A stretch of 64,000 nucleotides of DNA from Pocillopora verrucosa. Lineage: Eukaryota > Cnidaria > Anthozoa > Scleractinia > Pocilloporidae. Position 1 is the stretch's first letter, and the number at the start of each line of letters is the position of its first letter. Below are positions 11,165 to 22,020 of this stretch, in pieces. The DNA is taken from assembly GCF_036669915.1 (NCBI RefSeq), contig NC_089318.1, forward strand, positions 23,342,725 through 23,406,724, in the 5' to 3' direction. A model generated the notes under the pieces. It was not told the DNA's origin. It did no database searches and saw nothing but the letters and a program-made list of their open reading frames with translations. Made by a program: the position numbers and the translations under genes.

Positions 11165-11942
11165 TGGTATGTATATTCTCCACAATTGTGAATGACGACT
11201 CAGGCGAGTAATTTACTGGTTCCAGTCCAGTATGGGGCGCCAACTGATAATAATTTTTGAAACAATTAGAGAAGGCCCTTTAACATCTTTTTTCCTAAGC
11301 GACTGTGCCCAGAAAAGGGGCCGCAAGGCAGAACCCCATCACAAGAGCCAGCTTTCAGGCTAAACAGACTGTGGTAACAGGTTACGATGTTGGTTCGAAT
11401 CGCCAAAACGGTGAGGTAATCACAAGACATGTGAGTCGCCTTTTCGACCGAAACCGAACGAAAAATTAGGCAAAATAAAGTAATTGTAATTGTTTACCAA
11501 GCAGGATCTGAATATTTACAGGAAATACAGTACACGTGTACTTTAAAGTCTGTTAACGTGGTACGGGGTACATTATTCACGGAAAAAAAATAAGTGAGCT
11601 TTTTGACACCCAGCGCAATACATTTTTAGTTTTTTTCAAAGAAACGGAAAATAAGAGTAAAACGGAATCAGAGCTGATAGCTGAGATTAAGTGAACTAAT
11701 AAAAACAGTCAATAATGGGGGATCTTTCAGAAGCTTATGCCTTTAGGCACATGGGTCATCAGTAGATCTTCAAAATTTATTGGGGTAAACGGATACAGGC
11801 AAATCGTAAGCCATGTAGAGGAAAACATTTGCCTTTAATTTCCGTCTACATTGTAGAGTTATATTTTACTGGAACTGTGCTGTGGAAAGAAACGACTTTC
11901 CTATAAGAGTTATGAATATTGTTTTCAAGACAGGACTCGCTC
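11165..11942. other. 5' flank of the first HEPN/NHL gene
   Basis: No coding region seen. Parts from about 11520 resemble 16255-17215 upstream of the second gene (for example GAGCTTTTTGACACCCAGCG against GAGCTTTGTGACACCCAATG), so the duplication unit includes upstream sequence. A TTTTCAAG acceptor-like site just before the ATG suggests an untranslated first exon farther upstream. Confidence 0.45.
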
Positions 11943-14186
11943 ATGGCCAGTGCTACACCGACTGCTTTATCCACAAAGGAAACAACAAACTATGCCAGGT
12001 TGTGCCGTCTGCTGGTTGATATTGGAACCCAGGCTCTTCGAGACACGTTAGATACCATCCATTCTCCAGCAAATCTACCCTCAGTTTTGGCGGCAAAGAA
12101 GCCCACCTTACAATCTCTTAGAAAGAAGAAGATTATCAATCAAATACAATGGGGGAAGCTTTTCCCTACCATCCCCAACTCAGTGTCTTCAAGTGACTTT
12201 GACACAACTTTGCTGATGGTTCTGTTACGGAACCTGTGCGGCTTAACTGCTCCGCTGACCGGTTGGGACGCATTGCCCGCCGTAACAGACCTCAGCAGGG
12301 AAGCGGACATTGCCCGAGTTAAGTATTTTAGGAACACCGTGTACGGTCACGCTGAGAAAGCTTCTGTTGATGACGTCAAATTCAATGAATACTGGCGTGA
12401 CATCCGGGACACTCTGGTCAGACTGGGAGGCGTCACTTATGTAGCTGCTATTGACGATCTTAGAAACGAGTGCATGGACCCTGAAGTTGAAGATCACTAC
12501 ATGGAACTACTGGGTGAGTGGAAAAAGGACGAGGACATCATTAAAGATCAGCTGAACGAAATAAAGATGAGACTTGATCTCCTGACAGCTTCAAAAGAAG
12601 CAACTGATCTTGGTAAGATCTGTTCGATGATGGTGATGTAGATAAAGATAGTTGGTTTTAAGCCTGGCGATTTATACATTTGACTAATGCATGTACTTCC
12701 GGTTTCAAACCATTAAGGGTAAAACAGTTCAACGACAAAAACAGGAAGTGACAGGCCAGGCAGCCTCTCCAGTATAAGTAGCCATTTAAGTACATCATAT
12801 CCTCAGAAGCAAATACTCGTTTTCCACTCCAACCTACCTCTGTCAATTCTTACGCAATTTCTTAACTTATTGTTTCAAGGTCAGCAATGCCAGCGGGGTA
12901 AACAGATCTGCTGGTGTGGAGTTACCACTTGCAAAGAGAGCGTTCACGAGAACGGACCAAGTGGCTTCTATTGCAATAAGCGTGACGCCTGTTTTTGTCT
13001 AAAATGCGGTCAAACAGCTCATGATCAGCTGGGTAGAGTTGTTATAAGTAACACTGATCATTCGCAATCGTTGGCTAGAGGGAAATGTTTGATAGAAGTG
13101 GAACAGGGCGCTGAAGCTAACTTCACAATAATAACGCGAGATTCAGGAGGACAGAAGTGCTATAACACGCAAGAACAAGTGACCGTCACTGTTAGCCCTA
13201 AAACTGGTGATGAGGAGGTACAAGTCATAGATTGTAAAGATAGTAATTATCGAGTATGTTACAAACCGAAGAGCGTTGGTCGGCACGACTTTGAAATCAA
13301 GGTAAATGGATGGCCGCTGACCGGTAGTCCTTGGAAAGTTGAGGTGAAGCCCCATCAGTACAAAGTAGTGAAGTCGTATGGGTCAGGAGAATTAAACGGA
13401 CCATACTGTATCGCAAAGAATGAAATAACTGGAGACATTGCAGTTGCAGATTATGTTAACAAACGAGTCCTGGTCTTTGATAAGGACATGAAACGTATGA
13501 AGACGATAGGAGGCGAGGCAGATTCGCAAGTTTGTGCCAACATAGGTTTTCCTGTCTCAGTGGCATTCTCAAAGAGCAATGACATCATGGTTACTCATGA
13601 GCAGTTCAGATCACATAATTAGAAGCTTTCGGTTCTAACTGATCGTGGCCTCTTCGTCGAACATTTTTCTGAACATCTGATTAAAGCACATCATGTTTTT
13701 GTCAAAACTGATGATGGCCACGTGATCGTTTGCGATAAAGGTGACAAAAAGGTGAAAGTCATCTCCCCAGACGGGAAAGAATTGCTGCTGGCCTTCTCTG
13801 CGCCGGATAGCGAAGTTTCCCCAAGCTTTCCATGTTATTATCGAGGCATGTTCTATGTTTCCTATATGAGAGCACATTGTGTGAAGGTCTTTGATAAGGA
13901 AGGAGTGTTCATAAGAAATATTGGCCGCAAGGGTTGTGGTGAAGGACAGTTGAGATATCCCGAGGGACTTTGTGTAGACTCCTTTGGTAACCTAATCGTG
14001 TGTGACGCTAGTGGTATTGATGAAAATCTCCGCGACGGCGTCCTGAAAATGTTTACCTTGGATGGAACATTTCTCACTTCATTTGGCGAGAACACGATCA
14101 AAGTTCCTTGGATCGTGTCTGGCTGTAATAATGGCGATCTGCTCGTTGCTGATCTTGTCGGGGATAACGTTCATATTTTACGATAA
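11943..14186 (+). pseudogene. HEPN/B-box-like/filamin/NHL protein A, interrupted by an in-frame stop
   Basis: Exon 1 is 11943-12612; exon 2 opens at 12880 with matching phase. Residues ~10-200 form a DZIP3-like HEPN domain with RNTVYGH at 130-136, fitting the HEPN R-x(4-6)-H ribonuclease motif. Exon 2 encodes a Cys/His-rich B-box-like stretch (CKESVHEN to CGQTAHD), a filamin repeat ending WPLTGSPWKVEV, and an NHL propeller. At 13620-13622 the frame has TAG where paralogue B has AAG. The same frame stays open from 13623 to the stop ending at 14186, so this is a single nonsense change. As written the product is 470 residues with an incomplete propeller; the full frame would be about 658. It may be a young pseudogene, a null allele, or a truncated form. 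No RING is present, unlike classic TRIM proteins. Confidence 0.8.
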
Positions 14187-14204
14187 CCTGTTTGCTCTAG
14201 TACA

Positions 14205-15845
14205 AATTGAAACACAATGGAACACAATGGAACAACTCTAAGATCTTCAGTTAATCCTAAAAACGCTCCATCTTTAAAGGCTTCTCCGCTTTAATTAGCC
14301 TATAGTGTTTTACTTTCGCTTTTATACCACACACACAATGTCCCCAGCTGAACCATCATTTACTTAGCCTAACTGGCAGTGTCACGCAAGGCTTGTTCGA
14401 TTGGTAAGTTGACCAGCCTAACTGGCAGGATTGATTTGTAAACTTGCGTGTATTGGAGACTTCCTAGCCTCACTGACAGTTCCATGTAAAGTTTGTTTCA
14501 TTTGTAAGTTTTCTAACCTAAGTGTTATGATCGATTCGCAAACGTTCGTATATGGTAGATTGTGCGAAAAAAGTAGCAGACCTCTCAGCCTAAATGGCAG
14601 TCTGGAAAAAAGATAGTGCAGATAACGGAAAGTTTGAGTCTTTCTGTTCTTTCTAGGTCCTCCCAAATAAACTTATTTATTGTTTATTTTCTGTGAAGTG
14701 TAGTTATTTATTTCAAAATATTTATTTCGAATATTTTCTGCACCTATTTTAATTTACAACATTTTCAACCACTTTCTATCCCAGAACTTCCCCCACTGAC
14801 ATCAGAGGACACTAGATCCCAGATCTCCTTTTTTACACAGCCGTAGAATCGTAGATGGTTATTTTCACCCAACTACGTAATCGTTTTGAAATTGAAAGGA
14901 ATAAAAAAATGGGGTAAGGGGCACTTTAACGTTCCGCAAGAGTTTGTAATCTCTTGCGTTCTGTTAGTTAGAATTCTACCACAGGAACTGAATAATTTCA
15001 TTTTACCAAGGAGAAAATATATTTTTATAGGCCTGAAAGCTCCAGTATTCCAAAGGTGCTTTCAAGACTAACATTTTGAAACGACGCGAATTTCACATTT
15101 TTTTAACTAGCACCGATTGTTAGACTTAGACAAGAGAGACAGAGAGGGCCGAGATAAGGCTGGTGTTTCCTCCCAAGTTACCTCTGGGAAACACGAGCGA
15201 GTGAGGAAAACTTACTTTAATTACACTTATAGTTCTTTTCTTCCTCAATGATCGTCGTTGAAGTGCGTAGGTCCTGGGCATGACAATTGGAATGCGACAT
15301 AAATAAATTATACTGTTCGTTGTCACGCGAGGCCCAGAATATATGTCGACCGAACTAGACTTGATTTTCCCGCCGTGGTTGGCTACGTTCTATTCCTTCT
15401 TCACCGTAAAAGATTAAAGGTTTGTTTCCCTATTACTTTTTTCTTGTAAAATATCTCTTAAAGGACGGAAAATTGCCTTAAACATGATTTGTGGACTAAG
15501 TCTTTCTTGACTAGAGAGCTAGAGACACGTCGAAATGCTTATCCTTTGAGTTGCCATTCTGTCGAATGTCGAATGCGTACATAAGGTCATACATTGCTTA
15601 TTTTAAAATCTTAGGGTAAACATTGGCAATCGAAAATTCTTAGCGATGTTTTGAAAGAGTCTAATTTATCTGGAGATTCAGAGACAGCATTTTACCACAG
15701 CACAGTGTTCTTTAGGTTCGGATGATTTAATAAACAGAGAGCCAACTGCTAGTATAATATACAAATGCTTATGGTGCCAAATATTCAGCTGTTACTGTAA
15801 ACTCTTTAAAATTACAGTCATTGCCTGGGGCAATTCGACGTTTAT
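14205..15845. repeat. Copy 2 of the segmental duplication
   Basis: Matches 1-1860 at an offset of about 14.2 kb, starting just after the HEPN/NHL gene A stop. No coding region is supported. Confidence 0.85.
14666..14671 (+). terminator. Candidate polyadenylation signal AATAAA of gene A
   Basis: AATAAA 480 bases after the full-frame stop, followed by T-rich sequence; conserved in the duplicate at 455-460. Confidence 0.35.
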
Positions 15846-17215
15846 TTTGCAATTCGCCACTGGCGTTTCTCAGCCCTCCAAAATCTTTCACTTTTGATGT
15901 TGTGCTGGTTTATTACACTGATAATGTTCAGTTAAATGTATAAACATGAGCGCGCTATGTATCTCTGAAGGCCTTAAGTGGTAAAATGCTAATGAGGCAC
16001 CCAGGGCCGAGTTGGCTATGACCAATCTGGCATCCAACAAACGCGTACGGGATAATTCTTTGTTTAATTTCGCCGTGATTCGATATTTCCGGGAAAGCCT
16101 GTAAAGTTGATTCTTGTCAAATCTAAGTTATTATTCATCAGGACGACTACCGGAAGTCGATGCTGGTTCTAACCGCCAAAACTGCTAAATATAGGCACAT
16201 GACATGAAAATCACTTTCGACAGGAGCTCAATTGAAAGTCTAAGGCGAAGGATGTTTATACAGTGCACTTGTACTTTGAAATCCATGAACGTGATATGAA
16301 GTAAAATATTTCCGAGATAAATGTTCAATTATGTTTATGAATCAGCGTTTAGTCGTGCACGAAATGTGAAACCAAGAGAAGAAAGCGATCGAAGACGACT
16401 ATCGTTTAAATATGCTTAACCTTCTTTCTCGCTACGAGTACAGTTTATGAGTTGAAAACCTATGGAGACTAAGTATCCAATTCGAATTTCAAATTTTAGA
16501 AGCGTTAGGTACGCTCACCATGGCTTCACTTTATGGCAGGGAACGAGCTAAACCAGACAAACCAGTATTACGGCTATTAATGGTTATTGGTCCTTACCCA
16601 GCGTAGAAATTTAGTGCAAGACTTCTAGCTCCGCTGTTGGAAAAAAATTGACTCATTTTTCAACCCTCTTATTCCAGGATTTGCAAATCATCCTGAAATT
16701 TTAATGGGAAGCGGTTTTTGTTTATTTTGTTGGTGTTGTTTATACTCTTTTTACTCTACAGACCGTAAAATAGAAATGTCAGGTGCAGTTTTGATTCCAA
16801 TACATAATAACTTCAAAGAAAGAAAAGGAGCTTTGTGACACCCAATGTAATATTTTTAATCTTACCCCTATATAGCTATGATAAAAAGGTACAAGAGCTG
16901 ATAACTGAGATTAGCTGAAGCAATTAAAACAACAGAATAACTCAGTAAAAGATGGTGTCATCAGATCTCCTGAATTTATTGGAAGTTTCAAATGAGGAAT
17001 GAAAAGAAATGATGAGGGTAACATTTAGCCTCTTTAGCAAGAACTTTTGAGGGAAAAAAGTTCCTCTTTTTGAATTTTAAAGTAATAAATGAAAGTCCCC
17101 TGCTTTCAGTGTCAAACTACTATTGAACTGTCTTTCATTGAAACTGTGATATAGAAAGAAAACGGACTTCCCCATAACAGAGTAATAAATATTTTTTTTA
17201 AGACAGGAGTCATTC
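15846..17215. other. Spacer upstream of the second HEPN/NHL gene
   Basis: No coding region seen. The last kilobase is partly related to the flank upstream of gene A. An acceptor-like TTTTTAAG lies before the ATG at 17216. Confidence 0.5.
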
Positions 17216-19305
17216 ATGGCCAGTGCCCCACCATCTGCTTCATCCACAAAGGAGACAACAAACTATGCCAGATTGTGTCGTCTGCTGGTTGATGTTGGAA
17301 CCCAGGCTCTTCGAGATACGCTTGATGCCATTCATGCACCGGGAAATCTACACTCAGTTTTGGCGGCAGAGAAGCCCACCTTACAATATCTTAGAAAGAA
17401 GAGGATTATCAATCAAATACAGTGGGGGAAGCTTTTCCCTGCCATCCCTAACTTAGTGTCTTCACGTGACTTTGACACAACTTTGCTAATGGTTCTGTTA
17501 CGGAACCTCTGCGGCTTAACTGCTCCGCTGACCGGCTGGGACGCATTGCCCGTCGTAACAGACCTCAGCAGGGAAGCGGACATTGCTCGAGTTAAGTATT
17601 TTAGGAATACTGTGTACGGTCACGCTAAGAATGCTTCTGTTGATGACGTAAAGTTCAATGACCACTGGCGTGACATCCGGGACGCTCTGGTTAGATTAGG
17701 AGGCGTTACTTATAAAACTGCTATTGACGATCTTAGAAACGAATGCATGGACCCTGAAATTGAAGATTGCTATATGGAACTACTTGGAGAGTGGAAAAGG
17801 GACGACGACAACATTAAAGATCAGCTGAACGAGATCATGAAAAAGTTAGACGCCCTGGCTGATAAAGGTAAGATTTGAAGTGTCAGGCGAATGAAGATAG
17901 TTTGTTTTAAGCCTAGTGATTCGAAAGTTTGACTTATACTTCTGGGTTTAAACGCGTCCCTTTTTATGGTAAAACGATCTAGCGATAGATGATAAGTAAC
18001 AAGTCAGGCAGTACTTAAAGAATAAGAAAACCGTATACTATAGGTATGCTCTCATTAGCGAACGCTCATTTTCATCATACTTCAGTCAATCCTCACGGAA
18101 CTTCTAAACTTCTTTTTCAAGGTCAACCATACCAACAGCGTGAACAGAACTCGGGTAGAGTTACCACTTGCAAAGAGAGCTTCCACGAGAACGAGCCACG
18201 TGACTTCTATTGCCGTGAAGGCGAAGTCTGTATTCGTCTCAAATGTGGGCAAACAGCTCATGATCCGCATTCGCGGTCATTGACTAGAGGGAAGGGTTTG
18301 CTAAAAGTGGAACAGGGCGCCGAAGCTAAATTAATAGATTCAGGTGGACAACAGTTCTATGACGAGCAAGAACAAGTGACCGTCACTGGCAGCGTTGGTC
18401 AACATGAAATTGAAATCAAGGTGAATATATGGCCGCTGACCGGTAGTCCTGGGAAAGTCGAGGTGAAGCCCCATCAGTACAAAGTAGAGAAGTCTTTTGG
18501 GTCGAGAGAATTAAACAAACCATATTGTATCGCAAAGAATGAAATAACTGGAGACATTGCAGTGGCAGATTATGTTAACAAAAGAGTCCTGGTCTTAGAT
18601 AAGGACATGAAACATGTGAAGACAATAGGAGGCGAAGCAGACTCACAACATAGTGTCAACATAGGTTTTCCTGTCTCAGTGGCATTCTCAAAGAGAAATG
18701 ACATCATGGTTACTCATGAGCAGTTCAGTCCATGTAATAAGAAGCTTTCAGTTATAACTGATCGTGGATTCATCATGGAGCAGTTCACTAAACATTTGAT
18801 TAAAGCACATCATGTTTTTTTCAAAACTGATGATGGCCATATGATCGTTTGTGATGAAGGTGACAAAAAGGTGAAAGTCATCTCCTTAGACGGGAAAGAA
18901 CTGCTGCTGGCCTTCTCTGCCCCGGATAGCAAAGTTTCCCCAAGCTTTCCATGTTACTATCGTGGCATGTTCTTTGTATCCTATATGAGAGCACATTGTG
19001 TGAAGGTCTTTGATAAGGAAGGAGTGTTTCTTTACAACATTGGCAACGAGGGTTGTGGTGAAGGACAGTTGAGATATCCTGAGGGACTTTGTGTAGACTC
19101 CTTTGGTAACCTGATCGTGTGCGACGCCAGTGGCATTGATGAAAATCTCCACGATGGCGTCCTGAAAATGTTCACTTTGGACGGAACATTTCTCACCTCA
19201 TTTGGCGAGGATAAGATCAAAGTTCCTTGGATAGTGTGTGCCTGTAATAATGGCGATCTACTCGTTGCCGATCTTCTCGGGGACAGTGTTCATATTTTAA
19301 AATAA
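17216..19305 (+). CDS. HEPN/B-box-like/filamin/NHL protein B (DZIP3-HEPN family)
   Basis: Exons 17216-17867 and 18122-19305 join in phase to give 611 codons plus stop. The HEPN domain (~10-200) closely follows paralogue A and keeps RNTVYGH at residues 130-136, so the HEPN ribonuclease motif is intact. The B-box-like stretch keeps CKESFHEN and CGQTAHD but lacks the CWC found in A. The filamin repeat is shorter than in A by roughly 30 residues: the centre between EQVTVT and VGQHEIEIKV is missing, and GSPW has become GSPG. The NHL propeller is uninterrupted to the final VHILK. In animal TRIM-NHL proteins filamin and NHL domains bind protein or RNA partners; with a HEPN domain in place of a RING, an RNA-directed role is plausible but inferred. 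Confidence 0.88.
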
Positions 19306-22020
19306 CCTGTTTCCTTCATTGCAGAGTGAAACACAAATGGAATAATTCTTCAGTTGGTAGCGTGAACGCTCCGAAAAGCCTACCTTTTTCCCTCTAAAAA
19401 AACCGCTTGTGTCGTTATCCATTACTGTTTAGGAGTAAAATGAATTTTTCTTAACATCTTAAGTTGTCTATTAAAAAGAAAACTAATATATGTTATTCGC
19501 CGGCCGCGCTAAGAACCAAGCAGATTGCAGAATTCGTTACCGGGCCCTCTAAGAAAAAAATTAACATAAATTGTTTTTCACAACTTGGTGGCATTTAGAA
19601 CAAAACTTGTCTCGAATTTTGGTAGTCATTCAGAAATTTTTAATTCCCCTCCTACACCTCTATAAGCCCTCCTGTCCAACCTTTCTTCGTGAATCTTCTC
19701 CATCCTTTTTTACCCTATACTGTGGTGTTTACTTACTTTAGACTTAAAAGCAATTTGAGCTACAATCACAAGTTCCAGTCGAAAACAATCGGTTTGGTAC
19801 ATTAAATGTGGTTCGGCCAGGATTGGTACTGGTTTGTTTTGATCTCGGTTATCAAATATGATAACTATCCCGAACAGATAAGTACAAGTCTACCCCCAAC
19901 CTGTTAGAAATTCTCCTTTCCAGATGCCATACTTCCCCTGGTCAATGTATTAAGGGAATGTTTGACCAGCAATGCAACCATGAAGTTATTTGCGCAAAAA
20001 AAAAGAAAAAGATTATAGAAAACTCATTCACAGTTAAAATGCGAGTCCTCATATTTTTATGGTTTGTCGCGCACCTTTCGTAAATATTGCTTATGGTGTA
20101 TTTATTTCCTCCTAAAGTAATTAAAACGGAAACTAATATGGATATAGAAGCAAAGAGCAAAATAAAAATTTTTTATTTTTTGAGTCTCACATGGCGACTT
20201 ATTTGGGAGTGGAGAGACAGAAGTGGGCTCTTTTGAGAGTTTACAGTGCAGAGGCCTGCGAGGACACAAGAGAAAACTAAGATTTTTCGAAAAGAACTTG
20301 TGATATTTGTCTAATAGTTCTCCGTTTCAAAGCGCACATCAAAGTGCCGGCTACGAAGGCCAGGAAAACTAGTTTGCAAATTGGATTGAGTCGTGAAGTT
20401 TACAAAACTTTGTAAAGCTAGGTTTTTCGTACTAACTGGACTTTTGCGGGGAACGCAGCAAGAACGGCGGAAAATAGCTCAGTAGAGACCACTTGGAGTG
20501 GGAACAGAAACTCGTCACGGTTTCGTGGTACACGGAGACCTGCTTCAAGCGAGTTTGCCTCAGACGTTAAGCATTTGGTTCCACAGTAACTTTATTTCAG
20601 TTCATGTCGACAACCGACATGAACTCTAGTGTACTCAACTTCGTAATCGCCACACAATCATCAATGTAATTGCCATGCAGTCGTCTATGCAATCTGAAAA
20701 GCTTTAAAATGTACTTCCATAAGTACTAACAAGCACGTGGTTCTATTTTTCTCTTAATCATAACCATTACAATTTCCAAAATGTGATTGGTGCATCAGGT
20801 GCTTGATATTTCACTAACCACTCTGTACAGTTGTAATTGGACAGCGTAATCTGACAGTTGGCTGTAATCAGACACCTGTAATCGGACAGTTGAAGTAGCC
20901 GATCATACTAAGTCCTCTCGGCTAAACCCACCAATCACAGAATTGATCACAATAACCATGGCAACAACCACTTACCCTCGAAAAAAAACTGAAATTTTCC
21001 AAATTGTTTGCTTAAGACACTGTCCTTACTGGACCTGTTTGTCCTAAATGTACTTGTTTTTTTTTTTTAAATCGGAAATTGTAGTAGTTGTGATTAATTG
21101 GTAACAGGACTTCGTGTCGTCCAATTCTGTCTGTAATCATACTCGTGATTGACAAATCGGATTCCGCTATCCGATTTTGATAATCACTGGTATGATTACA
21201 GACCGAACTGGACTCTTCTTGGTCCTATCACCATTATAAATCTACCATATTTGAATAGTATAACAAAAAAAGCGGAAAATGTTTCTCTGTAGTTAAGCGA
21301 TTCCAGTTAAATATTCCATCTGTTCGGGAAGAATTTCAAAACTAAGGAACGGATACAATAGACTCTACGTCATTAAAAAGAGCAAACTTAAGTCAAATTT
21401 CACAGCTTTGATATTAGAAAAGCACCTATCCTAATTGCGGAAGAGCAGCTTAGGAAATAAAAGTGAGAAGTAGTGATAATTTCTGCTTATCTATATGCGA
21501 TATTGATGTTAAGTTCAGAAAAGCGGCAACGTGAGAAATTAACCTATGGAAGGAAACCGAACTTACGAGCGCACACTCAGCTGCCAACTTCAATGAGGAC
21601 CAATTTTCCAGAAAGATCATCAGCACTTATATCTGTATTACCAGAGAGAGCATTGACACTTCTACTTACATGCAATTTCAACAGTAATGGTCATCAAAGT
21701 ACCGACGTACAGAGATGATGAAAGACAAAGTAACAAGCAAAATGTAATAGTTGGTAATTCAAAAACTACTGTGGCTTTTCTATATTTTTGCAATTTGCGA
21801 AAATGGTTAACTTGAAAAGTTTATGCGTAGATATGATCCAAATAAACACACGGAAAAATCACTAAATTTTCCCGTAACAAATTGCAGCATATCGTTTGAG
21901 AAATCTTCAGTGCTGATCAAACACTTTAAAGTTGCGACAGTAACCAAGTATCTTAGTCTACTATTACAAGCTATTTTGTACATACAAATTGTACTGTGTG
22001 GTGGAAACCAAAAAGGCAAA
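19306..22020. other. Gene-free interval with repeats
   Basis: No supportable gene. It holds a short hairpin near 20599-20622 (TTCATGTCG / CGACATGAA), TGTAATC..GACAG repeats near 20825-20900, and the fold-back MITE at 21097-21235. Sequence near 20750-20805 (TTAATCATAACCATTACAAT) recurs near 48305-48345. Confidence 0.6.
21097..21235. repeat. Fold-back MITE, arms about 64 bp
   Basis: The left arm contains CTGTCTGTAATCATAC and CAAATCGGA; the right arm is its reverse complement (TCCGATTT, GTATGATTACAGACC), with a centre of about 8 bases. A half-copy with the same arm is at 25831-25895. Confidence 0.85.
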
